Positions 25,041 through 38,789 of a stretch of DNA of 64,000 bases are shown piece after piece; positions within the stretch are counted from its first letter, which is position 1, and the number at the start of each line of letters is the position of its first letter. This stretch comes from Amorphus orientalis. GTDB lineage: Bacteria > Pseudomonadota > Alphaproteobacteria > Rhizobiales > Amorphaceae. Under the pieces are notes generated by a model that saw nothing but the letters and a program-made list of their open reading frames with translations, was not told the DNA's origin and searched no databases. Location: NCBI RefSeq assembly GCF_030814015.1, contig NZ_JAUSUL010000001.1:310001-374000 (forward strand). The letters are read 5' to 3'. The position numbers and the translations under genes are program-made.

Positions 25041-25580
25041 CTATCTCGGGTTCCGACGGAAGACCACATCCACCGTTGCGACCGGCACGCCGTACTTGCT
25101 GACGATCGCCTTGTTGACCACCACGTCGCGGGACTGGGGCACCAGCACGTCCTCGAACGACAGGACGCGGCGCTTCCCGTTCTTGCCGACGACTTCCGCG
25201 TCATAGGACAGCCGGACGGTCTTTCCGTCCTGCCAGACGTCGGCCACCCCGATCACGTCCTCGCGGGTGCCCTTGTAGCTGCCATCGGCCTGCTTGGTGA
25301 AGCGCCAGGTCTTGCGGTCTGTCTCGCCGTCGTCGAAGCGGAAATCCTCCCGCAGGGTGAGGGTCCGGCCGTCCCAGGTGCCCCGTGTCCTGATCGTGAA
25401 CGATCGGTCGACGCCGGCAATGTCGCTCTCGAACCGGCCTTCGCCGCTGGTCCGGCCGACGAAGAAGGATTCCAGCGTCAGCGCCTCCACCTTCGGCGGC
25501 ACGTCCGCGTCCGGCGTCGTCATGCAGCCGGCCAGGATAACGGCGAGGGCGGGGATGGCGAGCCAGCGAAGCAGGGACAT
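25041..25580 (-). CDS. DUF3833-family lipoprotein
   Basis: A 179 aa outer-membrane-type lipoprotein precursor. The signal MSLLRWLAIPALAVILAGC ends in a lipobox LAGC, so the Cys at residue 19 should be lipidated. The mature part has LTLESFFVGRTSGEGRFESDIAGVDRSF, DGRTLTLREDFRFDDGETDRKTWRF and ADVWQDGKTVRLSYD, matching the DUF3833 pattern of a small beta-rich domain. Function is unknown. GGAG precedes the ATG at 25580. It lies between the HCCA isomerase and LysE genes on the same strand and may be co-transcribed with them. Confidence 0.82.
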   Translation of the reverse strand: MSLLRWLAIPALAVILAGCMTTPDADVPPKVEALTLESFFVGRTSGEGRFESDIAGVDRSFTIRTRGTWDGRTLTLREDFRFDDGETDRKTWRFTKQADGSYKGTREDVIGVADVWQDGKTVRLSYDAEVVGKNGKRRVLSFEDVLVPQSRDVVVNKAIVSKYGVPVATVDVVFRRNPR

Positions 25581-25662
25581 GGAGGTCTCCGGGGATGTCG
25601 CGATCGGAATGCTGTGCCAATGGATACGCAGCCGTCCTTCTAACGGACCAGCCGTGGGCGTC

Positions 25663-26271
25663 CTATGGCCGCCGCGCCACACTTTCGCTGGCCCACGCCA
25701 GCGCGTCCTCGAGACGGTCGTCACCCCAGAAGAGTTCGCCGTCTTCGGTCACGAAGCTCGGCGCCCCGAACACGCCCTTTGCGATGGCTTCGTCGGTGTT
25801 CGCGCGCAGCGCGGCCTTCACCGGATCGGTGGCGGCGGCGGCAAGCGTCGCGTCCGCGTCGACACCGGCCGCTTCCAAAGCGCGCCGCAGGACGACCTCG
25901 TCGGAGATCTGGGCACCGTCGGCGAATTCCGCCCGGAAGATCGCCCGGCTTGCGGCCGGCCTCTCGGCCGGGTCGACGGCAAGGACGCAGCGGGCGGCGC
26001 GCAGGCTGGTCTGGGGAAAGGGATCGGGGCGGACGAAGCCGAGACCGCGCGCTTCGGCGAGACGGGCAACATCGCGCCACATATAGGCGCCCTTGGCGGG
26101 ATAGATGTTGAACGGCGAGGAGTCCCAGCCCTGGGCCTGAAAGATGGGGCCGAGCAGAAAGGGGCGCCAGCGTACCTCCACACCCGCGTCCGCCGCGCGC
26201 GCCTCGATGCGCTCCGCGGTGAGGTAGGAATAGGTCGAGGCGAACTCGTAGAAGAAATCGATCGCGGACAT
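25663..26271 (-). CDS. 2-hydroxychromene-2-carboxylate isomerase-like protein (DsbA/GST-kappa fold)
   Basis: A 202 aa protein with the thioredoxin-like fold of the HCCA isomerase/kappa-GST family. The N-terminal IDFFYEFASTYSYLTAERIE has Ser-Thr-Tyr-Ser-Tyr where DsbA has its CXXC. Other family features are VRWRPFLLGPIFQAQGW, SLRAARCVLAVD, EAIAKGVFGAPSFVTEDGELFWGDDRLE. The prototype (NahD) works with glutathione in naphthalene degradation; here no aromatic-ring pathway surrounds it, so a general glutathione-dependent isomerase or transferase is equally likely. It lies 87 bp downstream of xerC. Confidence 0.88.
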   Translation of the reverse strand: MSAIDFFYEFASTYSYLTAERIEARAADAGVEVRWRPFLLGPIFQAQGWDSSPFNIYPAKGAYMWRDVARLAEARGLGFVRPDPFPQTSLRAARCVLAVDPAERPAASRAIFRAEFADGAQISDEVVLRRALEAAGVDADATLAAAATDPVKAALRANTDEAIAKGVFGAPSFVTEDGELFWGDDRLEDALAWASESVARRP

Positions 26272-26358
26272 GGCCCTGCCGACGGTTTGCGGATCCGGCC
26301 GGCATCATCGGGTGTGATCCGGGCGGCCGTCCAGAGGCATCGAGTCCGACCGGAACGA

Positions 26359-27294
26359 TCAGGCGCGGGGATGCGCCTTGGCGTAGCTCTCGAGAAGATG
26401 GGCGGTGTCGACCTGGGTGTAGCCCTGGGTGGTCGACAGGCTGGCGTGTCCGAGCAGTTCCTGGATGGCGCGCAGGTCGCCGCCGGCCGCCAGCAGATGG
26501 GTTGCGAAAGCATGCCGCAGCGCATGCGGCGTCGCGCTGTCGGGCAGGCCCAGCGCGCCGCGCAGATGGGCGACGGTGCGCTGGACGATGCGCGGCGACA
26601 GCGGGCCGCCCTTGGCGCCGCGGAAGAGCTGGTCGTCGGGCTCCAGATGGAAGGGAACGAGACCCAGATAGGCGGTGGTCGCCTCGGCGATCGCCGGCAG
26701 GACCGGGACCAGGCGGACCCGTCCGCCCTTGCCGGTGACGCGGAGCGCGATGGCGGGATCGGTGGGGGCATCGCTGCGGGGCAGCGACAGGGCCTCGGCG
26801 ATGCGCAGGCCGGCGCCGTAGAGAAGCGTCAGGATCGCTGCGTCCCGGGCCGCAATCCACGGCTCCTCGTGATCGCCGGCGGCCTCCAGCATGGCCCGGG
26901 CGTCGGGAATGCCCACCGGCCGGGGCAGCCGCTTCGAGGTCTTCGGTGCGGACACCAGCCGGACCGCATCGGCCGACAGGAGCTCCTTCTTTTCCAGATA
27001 GGTGACGAAGGAGCGGACCCCGGCGAGCCCGCGCCCGACGGTCCGCGTCGAGGCGCCGCCCATGCGACGCCGGGCGAAGAAGGCGCGCACGTCCCGGGTT
27101 TCAAGTCCGGCGAGATCGGCGATGGCGGGCGGTGCGCCAAGATGCTCGGTGAGAAATCCGCAGAGCTGACGCACGTCGCGCTCGTAGGCTTCGAGCGTAT
27201 GGCCGGCCAGCCGCCGCTCGCCGGCCAGATGGGCCAGCCAGGACCGGACCTCGGCGGCGAGATCCGGCGCCATGATCTGGATCGGTGCCGTCAT
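26359..27294 (-). CDS. xerC: Tyrosine recombinase XerC
   Basis: A 311 aa tyrosine recombinase, the usual length. It has an N-terminal SAM-like DNA-binding domain (VRSWLAHLAGERRLAGHTLEAYERDVRQLCGFL) and a catalytic domain with Arg in LYGAGLRIAEALSL, Lys in GKGGRVRLVPV, HALRHAFATHLL (HxxR) near residue 250, His in LLGHASLSTTQGYTQV, and the Tyr nucleophile in that last motif. With XerD it resolves chromosome dimers at dif. The neighbours fsaA and priA match a conserved alphaproteobacterial order, so this is the housekeeping recombinase and not an integrase. Confidence 0.95.
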   Translation of the reverse strand: MTAPIQIMAPDLAAEVRSWLAHLAGERRLAGHTLEAYERDVRQLCGFLTEHLGAPPAIADLAGLETRDVRAFFARRRMGGASTRTVGRGLAGVRSFVTYLEKKELLSADAVRLVSAPKTSKRLPRPVGIPDARAMLEAAGDHEEPWIAARDAAILTLLYGAGLRIAEALSLPRSDAPTDPAIALRVTGKGGRVRLVPVLPAIAEATTAYLGLVPFHLEPDDQLFRGAKGGPLSPRIVQRTVAHLRGALGLPDSATPHALRHAFATHLLAAGGDLRAIQELLGHASLSTTQGYTQVDTAHLLESYAKAHPRA

Positions 27295-27376
27295 GCCATC
27301 GTCCTTCCGCAGGCGGTCTCCATCCGCCAGAAAGGACAGTGCGCGCGACCCCTTAAGGTCGGGTTAGTCGCCCGCC

Positions 27377-28033
27377 TCAGAGGATCGACTGACCGGTCTT
27401 CTTCCAGTCGGACAGGAAGGCATCGAGGCCCTTGTCGGTCAGCGGATGCTCGACGAGCTTGTGGATGATGGCCGGCGGGATCGTCGCCACGTCGGCTCCC
27501 GCCAGCGCGCAGTCGCGCACGTGGTTGGAGGTACGCAGCGAGGCGGCCAGAAGCTCGGTCTCCAGCGCCGGATAGTTGTCGTAGACCTGTCGGATTTCCT
27601 GGATGAGCTGCATCCCGTCCAGGCCGATATCGTCGAGGCGGCCGATGAAGGGCGAGATGAAGCTCGCGCCCGCCTTGGCGGCCAGCAGCGCCTGAACGGC
27701 GGAAAAGCACAGCGTCACGTTGACCATGGTGCCCTCGCCGGAGAGCGTGCGGCAGGCCTTCAGCCCGGCCCATGTCAGCGGCACCTTCACCGTCACGTTC
27801 GAGGCGATCTTGGCGAGCTTGCGGCCTTCGGCGATCATCTCGTCCGCATCGGTCGCGGCGACTTCCGCGCTCACCGGACCGGGCACGATCTCGCAGATTT
27901 CCGCGATCACATCGGTCATCGGCCGGCCGGATTTCATGATCAGGGACGGGTTCGTGGTTACCCCGTCCAGAAGACCGGTCTCCGCAAGGGCGCGAATCTC
28001 GGCTACATCGGCCGTGTCGACGAAAAATTTCAT
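27377..28033 (-). CDS. fsa: Fructose-6-phosphate aldolase / transaldolase-like protein
   Basis: A 218 aa short transaldolase-family enzyme with a TIM barrel and a Schiff-base Lys in [17 protein letters not shown] near residue 85. Other family features are [16 protein letters not shown] at the start, [26 protein letters not shown]-like [15 protein letters not shown] and [11 protein letters not shown]. It either cleaves fructose-6-phosphate to dihydroxyacetone and glyceraldehyde-3-phosphate or acts as a transaldolase; short bacterial proteins of this type have done both. AGAGGA precedes the ATG. It lies upstream of xerC and is divergent from the VOC gene. Confidence 0.93.
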   Translation of the reverse strand: MKFFVDTADVAEIRALAETGLLDGVTTNPSLIMKSGRPMTDVIAEICEIVPGPVSAEVAATDADEMIAEGRKLAKIASNVTVKVPLTWAGLKACRTLSGEGTMVNVTLCFSAVQALLAAKAGASFISPFIGRLDDIGLDGMQLIQEIRQVYDNYPALETELLAASLRTSNHVRDCALAGADVATIPPAIIHKLVEHPLTDKGLDAFLSDWKKTGQSIL

Positions 28034-28101
28034 GGGGGCGTCCTCTTCACGTTCCGCGTCGTCATGGGCCAGCCTCGTCTCGGACGCAAGGAGGAAAGAC
28101 G

Positions 28102-28491
28102 GTGATTATCGATCACATCGGATTTGCGGTTGGGGACTATGAAAAGGCAAAGGCGTTCTACACGGCTGCCCTCGCGCCGCTCGGCATCGCCGCGGTGATG
28201 GAGGTCGGGCCGGAGCAGACGGCGCACGGCGGCCATGCGATCGGGTTCGGCCGCGGCTTCAAGCCGGAATTCTGGATCGCGACAGGCGGGCCCTCGCCGC
28301 AGATGCACATCGCGCTCCTGGCCGAGGACAGAGCACAGGTCGACGCCTTCTACCGCGCGGCGCTCGAGGCGGGGGCGACCGACAACGGGGCACCCGGCCT
28401 GCGGCCCCAGTATCATCCGGACTACTACGGCGCCTTCGTGATCGATCCCGAGGGCCACAATCTCGAGGCCGTGTGCCACGGGCCGGCCTGA
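28102..28491 (+). CDS. VOC (glyoxalase/bleomycin resistance) family protein
   Basis: A 129 aa single-module VOC protein. It starts [24 protein letters not shown] with the first metal-ligand His in DHIGF, and ends with the [23 protein letters not shown] pattern, whose Glu is the usual last ligand. Members include lyases, isomerases and dioxygenases; the exact reaction is unknown. The GTG start at 28102 has a strong AAGGAGG six or seven bases ahead. It lies between fsa (divergent) and priA (28 bp downstream, same strand). Confidence 0.88.
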   Translation: MIIDHIGFAVGDYEKAKAFYTAALAPLGIAAVMEVGPEQTAHGGHAIGFGRGFKPEFWIATGGPSPQMHIALLAEDRAQVDAFYRAALEAGATDNGAPGLRPQYHPDYYGAFVIDPEGHNLEAVCHGPA

Positions 28492-28519
28492 GGGCGCGCG
28501 CAGTCGGGGGATCGATCGG

Positions 28520-30724
28520 GTGACGGATCTGTTCGGCACGGCGCCGAGGGCGAGCGGCCGGCGCGATCATCGCGTCTCGGTGCTGGTTCCGGTGGCCGTC
28601 GACGCCCCCTACACCTATGCCAGCGACCGGGCGCTCGCGCCGGGAACCGTGGTCGCTGTGCCGCTGGGCACGCGCGAGGTACTGGGCTGCGTCTGGGACG
28701 ATCCGCCGGACGAGACCATCGGCCACAACCGGATCCGGGAGGTCAGCCGGATCTTCGACTGCCCGCCGATCGCCGACGATCTGCGCCGGTTCGTGGACTG
28801 GGTCGCGGCGTGGACCCTGGGCACCCGGGGCATGATCCTCAGAATGGTGCTGAGGGTGCCGGACGCGCTGGAGCCGGAGCCGCCGATCAAGGCGGTGCGC
28901 GCCACCGGAACCGCGCCGGAGCGACGCACCGACGCCCGCGCCCGGGTTCTGGAGATGATGAGCGACGGGATGGCCTGGTCCAAGTCGGGTCTTGCGACCG
29001 CGGCGGGGGTGTCCCCCTCGGTGGTCGACGGGCTGGTGGCCCAGGGCTGTCTCGAAGCCGTCCTCATCCCGCCGAGCACGGCCTATGCGGTCCCCGATCC
29101 CGAGGCGCGGCCCCCAAAACTCTTCGACGCCCAGCGCCATGCGGCCGACAGTCTGGTGACGGCCGTCGCGGCCGACCGGTTCTCCGTGTCGCTGCTGGAC
29201 GGCGTCACCGGCTCCGGCAAGACGGAGGTGTTTCTGGAGGCGGTGGCGGAAACCGTCCGGCGGGGCCGCCAGAGCCTGATCCTGATGCCGGAAATCTCGC
29301 TTACCAACGTGGTCATCGACCGGATCGAGCGACGATTCGCGGCGCGGCCGGCCGAATGGCATTCCGCCGTGCCGCCGCGCCAAAGGGCCAGGGTGTGGCG
29401 TGGCGTCGCAGAGGGACGGGTGCCGATCGTCGTCGGCGCACGCTCGGCCCTGTTCCTGCCGTTTGCCGATCTCGGTCTGGTGATCGTCGACGAGGAGCAC
29501 GACCCCGCCTACAAGCAGGAGGACCGGGTCAGCTACCACGCCCGCGACATGGCGATCGTACGCGGGCGCGAAGGCGGCTTTCCGGTCATCCTGTCGTCGG
29601 CGACACCGTCCATCGAGAGCCGGGTCAACGCCGACCAGGGACGCTACCGCCGGCTGCATCTGCCGACCCGGATCGCCGGGTCGGAAATGCCGGAGGTGAC
29701 GGCGATCGACATGCGCCGCGACGGTCCGGAGCAGGGCCAGTGGATCTCGCCCCGGCTCGCATCGGCCGCCGAGCGGGTGCTGGCGGACGGCCGCCAGGTT
29801 CTCTTTTTCCTGAACCGGCGCGGCTATGCGCCTTTGACGCTGTGCCGGACCTGCGGCCACCGCTTCGTCTGCCCGAACTGCTCGACCTGGCTGGTGGATC
29901 ACCGGCTGCGCGGTCGCCTGGAGTGCCATCATTGCGGCCACAGCGAGAAGCGGCCGGAGGCGTGCCCCGAATGCGGCGATCTGGACAGCCTCGTCGCCTG
30001 CGGGCCTGGCGTGGAGCGGATCGCGGAAGAAGTGCGCGCGCGCCATCCCGACAGCCGCATTCTCGTGCTCTCGTCCGACCTGCCGGGCGGGTCGGACCGG
30101 CTGCGCCGGGAACTGCAGCTGGTGGCGGACGGCGGTGTGGATATCATCGTCGGCACCCAGCTGGTCGCCAAGGGCCACACCTTTCCCAACCTGGCGCTGG
30201 TCGGCGTCGTGGATGCGGATCTGGGGCTCGCCAACGGCGATCCGCGCGCGGCGGAGCGCACCTTTCAGCTCCTGACCCAGGTGACCGGCCGGGCCGGACG
30301 CACCGGCGGGACGGGCGAGGGGATGCTGCAGACCTATGCGCCGGAGCATCCGGTGATCAAGGCGCTGGTCTCCGGCGACCGGGAGGCGTTCTACCGGGAG
30401 GAGGTGGCGGCCCGACGCAATGCCGGCCTGCCCCCGTTCGGACGGCTCGCGGCGATCGTCGTGTCCGGTCCGGACAAGCACGAGGCCGAATCCTATGCCC
30501 GGGCGCTCGCCCGCGCCGCGCCGAGATCCGATGCCGTCGAGGTCCTGGGTCCGGCCGAGGCGGCACTCGCGGTGCTGCGCGGACGCTACCGGTTCCGGCT
30601 CCTGGCCCGCGCGCCGCGTTCGGTGGATCTGCAGGCCTATCTGCGCGACTGGCTCGCCGCCGGTCCGCGTCCGCGCGGCGCGCTGAAGTGCATGGTCGAC
30701 GTCGATCCGCAAAGTTTTCTGTGA
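28520..30724 (+). CDS. priA: Primosomal replication protein N' (PriA helicase)
   Basis: A 734 aa superfamily 2 helicase that restarts stalled replication forks. It has an N-terminal DNA-binding domain, Walker A GVTGSGKTEVFL near residue 235, Walker B IVDEEHDPAYKQEDR near 325, and the zinc-binding cysteines CRTCGHRFVCPNCS and CHHCGHSEKRPEACPECG near 445-490. Helicase motifs IIVGTQLVAKGHTFPNL and LTQVTGRAGRTG follow. The GTG at 28520 is the best-placed start, without a strong Shine-Dalgarno. It lies directly upstream of the atp operon (249 bp), as in many related genomes. Confidence 0.96.
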   Translation: MTDLFGTAPRASGRRDHRVSVLVPVAVDAPYTYASDRALAPGTVVAVPLGTREVLGCVWDDPPDETIGHNRIREVSRIFDCPPIADDLRRFVDWVAAWTLGTRGMILRMVLRVPDALEPEPPIKAVRATGTAPERRTDARARVLEMMSDGMAWSKSGLATAAGVSPSVVDGLVAQGCLEAVLIPPSTAYAVPDPEARPPKLFDAQRHAADSLVTAVAADRFSVSLLDGVTGSGKTEVFLEAVAETVRRGRQSLILMPEISLTNVVIDRIERRFAARPAEWHSAVPPRQRARVWRGVAEGRVPIVVGARSALFLPFADLGLVIVDEEHDPAYKQEDRVSYHARDMAIVRGREGGFPVILSSATPSIESRVNADQGRYRRLHLPTRIAGSEMPEVTAIDMRRDGPEQGQWISPRLASAAERVLADGRQVLFFLNRRGYAPLTLCRTCGHRFVCPNCSTWLVDHRLRGRLECHHCGHSEKRPEACPECGDLDSLVACGPGVERIAEEVRARHPDSRILVLSSDLPGGSDRLRRELQLVADGGVDIIVGTQLVAKGHTFPNLALVGVVDADLGLANGDPRAAERTFQLLTQVTGRAGRTGGTGEGMLQTYAPEHPVIKALVSGDREAFYREEVAARRNAGLPPFGRLAAIVVSGPDKHEAESYARALARAAPRSDAVEVLGPAEAALAVLRGRYRFRLLARAPRSVDLQAYLRDWLAAGPRPRGALKCMVDVDPQSFL

Positions 30725-30973
30725 GCGGATTCCCGACCGGATCCGCCCGAAGATGCGGTTTTTTCAAGCTGGCCGCCGTTTTTCCGGTCAGCGCAACTTC
30801 GCGGCGAAACGCACCATGCGCGCCGCCCGGTATGTTGCGCGCCGATATCCCGTGTGCTAAGCGGGCCGCGGCCGCCGAGAGGCTGGCCAGCCGCCGATTT
30901 CTGTTCTGCGAAATTTCTAGGCACTCGCGGCACTTGCTGCCGACCCGTCCGCCTGAACGAAAGAAGGATACCG

Positions 30974-33066
<2,093 letters not shown>

Positions 33067-33099
33067 TCGCGTGCGCCCCACGTCTAAAAAGGACGCGCT

Positions 33100-35497
<2,398 letters not shown>

Positions 35498-35538
35498 TCG
35501 GCTGAACCCGGATCAACGGACAAGCGAGGGAACGGCAG

Positions 35539-35943
35539 ATGGCCGGTAACTTCCACTTCGAGCTGGTTTCGCCGGAGCGACTTCTCGTCTCCGAAGAGGT
35601 CGCGGCCGTGCGGGTTCCCGGCAGCGAGGGCGAGTTCGAGGTTCTCGAAGGCCACGCGCCGTTCCTGTCGACGCTCCGGCCGGGCATCCTGCGGGTGCGC
35701 GGCGGCGCCGACGGCGAGCGCGAGATCTTCGTGCGCGGCGGCTTCGCCGACACCGGGCCGAACGGGCTGACGGTGCTGGCGGAAGAGGCGATCCCGGTGA
35801 AGGAGATCGACCGCGAGGAGATCGAGCGGCAGATCGCCGACGCCCAGGACGACGTCAACGACGCCAAGGACGAGGCGACCCGGGACGAAGCCGAGCGGCA
35901 CCTGGAGCATCTCCGCGACGTGCAGCGGGCGCTCGGTCACTGA
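35539..35943 (+). CDS. atpC: ATP synthase F1 subunit epsilon
   Basis: A 134 aa subunit of the central stalk that also inhibits ATP hydrolysis. The N-terminal beta-sandwich begins FHFELVSPERLLVSEEVAAVRVPGSEGEFEVLEGHAPFLSTLRPG; the C-terminal helices (KEIDREEIERQIADAQDDVNDAKD) are present, so this is a full-length form. It is the last gene of the operon, and an intrinsic terminator follows 48 bp after its stop. Confidence 0.96.
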   Translation: MAGNFHFELVSPERLLVSEEVAAVRVPGSEGEFEVLEGHAPFLSTLRPGILRVRGGADGEREIFVRGGFADTGPNGLTVLAEEAIPVKEIDREEIERQIADAQDDVNDAKDEATRDEAERHLEHLRDVQRALGH

Positions 35944-35991
35944 GGCCAGTCGCCGGGGGCGGCACCGTCGCCGGACATAGCAAATTGAAGA

Positions 35992-36020
35992 AGCCCGCAT
36001 TCGCCGAATGCGGGCTTTTT
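35992..36020 (+). terminator. Rho-independent terminator of the atp operon
   Basis: AGCCCGCATT pairs with AATGCGGGCT around a five-base loop and is followed directly by a run of T. It lies 48 bp after the atpC stop and before the minus-strand hydrolase gene; the poly-A on the other side is short, so it acts mainly on the plus strand. Confidence 0.93.
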
Positions 36021-36066
36021 CGTTTGCGCGGCGGTCGCGGCGGGTCCTTTGGGCGAAGGAGGCGGC

Positions 36067-37479
36067 CTACTGGCTCGAGGCCGCGCCCGTCGGAAGGGCG
36101 CCGATCACATCCGCCAGCAGGGCGTTGCGATCGTAGAGCCCCTGCGGATTGGTCATGCCGAGCCGCACCACCACCAGATCCTGCGACGGGACGATGGCGA
36201 CGGTCTGGCCGTCGTGGCCGCGCATCCAGAGCGTGTCCGGCGGGATGGTGTCGCCCGACAGGCCCGACTGCAGCCAGATCTGGCCCTTGCCCATGCGCCC
36301 GCCGGACTGTTCGACGGGTTCGACCATGGTGTCGACCCAGCCGACCGGGAGCACCTGTTCGCCCTCCCACAGACCCTTCTCCAGGATCAGAAGCCCGAAG
36401 CGGGCCCAGTCGCGGGCGGTCGCCGACAGCCAGGACGGGCCCATGAAGGTGCCGGCCGGATCGGTTTCGAACACCGCGCTGGTCATGCCGATCGGCTCGA
36501 ACAGGGCCTCGCGGGGAAAGGTCAGCCACTGGTCCGTCGGCAGGGCGGCGCGGATCGCGCCCATGGCGAGCATGGTGGCGCCGCTGGAATAGTCCCAGGT
36601 CTCGCCGGGAGGGCTCTCCTGCTCCATGGCGGCAAGGAAATCGACCGCGTTGCCGCTCTCGTAGAGCATCCGGGTGGTATCGGTGACGCTGCCGTAGCTC
36701 TCGTTGTAGGCGAGGCCGTCGGTCATATCGAGCAGCGCGGAGAAGGGGATGCGGCTCTTGGGATTGGCATCGTTCGACCACTGCGGCAGCAGGTGGTCGA
36801 TGTCGAGAGCCAGATCGGACTCGGCCATGGCGACGCCGGCGAGCGCGCCGGTCACGGTCTTTGCCATCGACCAGCCGATCAGCGGCGTCGCGGCGGTGAT
36901 CCCGTCGGCATAGCGCTCGGCGATGAGCCGGCCGTTCTGGACGACGACGACGGCCCGGGTGCGGAGCTTGCCGGCATTGGCGCCCTCCGGCTCCGCGAAC
37001 GCCCTCTCGAGGGCGGCATCGAGGGCCTGCGGCGGCGGTCCGTCGATGCCGGTGCCTTCGGGCCAGAGCGCGCCGTTCTCGCGCGCCCCCGTCATCGGAG
37101 GTAGCGTCTCGTCGGCAAGGTCAGACGGCGACACGCCGATGGCGAGCGCACAGCCCAGCCCGTCGCGGTGAACCGCGGTTCGCTCGAACACGCCGACCCC
37201 GAACGGCGAGGCGGAAATCTGCTTCACCGGGTCGTCCACCGTCACCCTGTAGAGGTTGAGCAGCGGGTTTTCCCGACCGAGCACGTCCTCGTCCCAGATC
37301 CGGTCGAGATTCAAATTGGAGACATACATGCCGGAACAGACCGTCTTGGCCACGTAGGCCGAGCCGATCGCCAGCATCGGCGGGAGCGTCCAGGCGGCCG
37401 CGACGATCACGCTGACAATAACCACCGCAAACCCGATCGCGAGCCAGCGGAAATAGGAGCGAAGGCGGAACTTGGCCAT
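36067..37479 (-). CDS. Membrane-anchored serine hydrolase, beta-lactamase/NylB-like family
   Basis: A 470 aa protein with one N-terminal membrane anchor (residues 13-33) and a periplasmic class C-type penicillin-binding fold. The SXXK motif is SMAK near residue 204, YNESYG provides the second-motif Tyr region, WDYSSGATM near 310 is typical of the 6-aminohexanoate-dimer hydrolase branch, and GHDGQ replaces the KTG box. Such enzymes hydrolyse esters, amides or peptides; the physiological substrate is unknown. GGAG precedes the ATG at 37479; an upstream in-frame start lacks support. It is convergent with the atp operon. Confidence 0.87.
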   Translation of the reverse strand: MAKFRLRSYFRWLAIGFAVVIVSVIVAAAWTLPPMLAIGSAYVAKTVCSGMYVSNLNLDRIWDEDVLGRENPLLNLYRVTVDDPVKQISASPFGVGVFERTAVHRDGLGCALAIGVSPSDLADETLPPMTGARENGALWPEGTGIDGPPPQALDAALERAFAEPEGANAGKLRTRAVVVVQNGRLIAERYADGITAATPLIGWSMAKTVTGALAGVAMAESDLALDIDHLLPQWSNDANPKSRIPFSALLDMTDGLAYNESYGSVTDTTRMLYESGNAVDFLAAMEQESPPGETWDYSSGATMLAMGAIRAALPTDQWLTFPREALFEPIGMTSAVFETDPAGTFMGPSWLSATARDWARFGLLILEKGLWEGEQVLPVGWVDTMVEPVEQSGGRMGKGQIWLQSGLSGDTIPPDTLWMRGHDGQTVAIVPSQDLVVVRLGMTNPQGLYDRNALLADVIGALPTGAASSQ

Positions 37480-37553
37480 GGCAGGTCTCCGGAAGTCAGG
37501 CGCATCTTTTGCCACGGGGGCGGGCGTGTGTCACCGCGACCCACCGCGCGGGA

Positions 37554-38789
37554 TCAGCGTGTCGTTTCCAGCCTTTCCAGAAGCGCCGACCGATCGTGCC
37601 TGAAGTCGCTCGCGATCCAGATGTCCTCGAGCCGGCGCAGCGCGGCACCGAGCTCCGGACCGGAGGGCACGCCGGCCTTGATCAGGGTCTTGCCGTCGAG
37701 CGGAAAGGCCGGCGGGGTGAAGCGATCCGCCAGGTCGAACAGCTCCGGCCAGGGGGCGGCATGGGACGGGTCCAGGCTTTGCGCCCAGGCGAGCCGCACG
37801 CCGTCATGGAAGGCGTCCCGGCCGAGACGGTAGCGCAGGGCACGGGCCGGCTGGCCGGGGGCGACGGGAAAATGCGGAGCGGCGTCGACCGCGGCGCGCA
37901 TCGTCTTCGTCTCCGCCTTGGAGAGTTTCAGCCGTTCGGCGATGCGCTCGGCGTCTTCGCGCAGACGCGTGCCGGCGGCAGCAATACGCAGGGCGGGCGT
38001 GGCACCCTCTCCGCGTTCCGCCTCCAGATGCGCCAGCCGGTCCAAGACGCCGGGATAGGCGATGCCGGCGAACACGATCTCGATGATCCCCGCCTCCGAC
38101 ATCAGCGTGAGGGTCTCGCCGGCCCGCCGTGCCGTGACCAGCCGTCGCGTCTCCTGGGCAATCCGCTCCGCCGAAAGCCTCCGGAGCCCGTCCCGCCCGC
38201 GGATCGAGGCCAGAAAGCCGTCGGGATCGGGCGGGCCCTCGCCGTAGTGCGCGTGGAAGCGGAAGAAACGCAGGATCCGGAGATAGTCCTCCTGCACCCG
38301 GCTGTCGGCCCGGCCGACGAAGCGGACCCGCCGGGCGCGGCAGTCGGGATATCCGTCCACCGGATCGAACAGCCGGCCGGTCCGGTCCACCGAAAGCGCG
38401 TTCATGGTGAAGTCGCGGCGATGGGCGTCGGCGGTCCAGTCCCGGCCGAAGCGGACGGTGGCATGGCGACCGAACGTTTCCACGTCCTCGCGCAGCGTCG
38501 TCACCTCGAACGGCGTGCCGTCGACCACCACCGTGACGGTGCCGTGGTCGATCCCGGTGGGCACGACCTTGAACCCCGCCGCCTCTGCGCGCGCAGTCAC
38601 GGTCTGCGGCGGCGCGGTCGTCGCGATGTCGACCTCGTGGACAGGCTCGCCGAGCAGCGCGTTGCGCACGGCCCCGCCCACCACACGGGCCTCTTCTCCA
38701 TCGACGTCCAGGATCGCGAGCAGCGCCTGGGTGGCCGGATGGCCGAGCCACTCCGCATCGGCCAGCGAGGGCAGGTCGTCAGTTGTCAT
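37554..38789 (-). CDS. CCA tRNA nucleotidyltransferase/poly(A) polymerase family protein
   Basis: A 411 aa class II nucleotidyltransferase. The head domain has VVGGAVRNALLG followed by HEVDIATTAPP, where the usual catalytic Asp-X-Asp reads Glu-X-Asp. RRDFTMNALSVD and the LRILRFFRFHAHYG motif follow, then the tRNA-binding helical region. It should add or repair the CCA end of tRNA, or polyadenylate RNA. The ATG at 38789 lies within the end of the DUF6111 gene (11-base overlap), so translation is coupled. It is the last gene of the operon beginning at 40370. Confidence 0.9.
   Translation of the reverse strand: MTTDDLPSLADAEWLGHPATQALLAILDVDGEEARVVGGAVRNALLGEPVHEVDIATTAPPQTVTARAEAAGFKVVPTGIDHGTVTVVVDGTPFEVTTLREDVETFGRHATVRFGRDWTADAHRRDFTMNALSVDRTGRLFDPVDGYPDCRARRVRFVGRADSRVQEDYLRILRFFRFHAHYGEGPPDPDGFLASIRGRDGLRRLSAERIAQETRRLVTARRAGETLTLMSEAGIIEIVFAGIAYPGVLDRLAHLEAERGEGATPALRIAAAGTRLREDAERIAERLKLSKAETKTMRAAVDAAPHFPVAPGQPARALRYRLGRDAFHDGVRLAWAQSLDPSHAAPWPELFDLADRFTPPAFPLDGKTLIKAGVPSGPELGAALRRLEDIWIASDFRHDRSALLERLETTR

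Noticed and set aside
26359-27294. Tyrosine recombinase as sign of an integrated element
   Set aside because: The sequence and its fsa/priA/atp neighbourhood are those of housekeeping XerC; no attachment-site repeats or phage genes are near.
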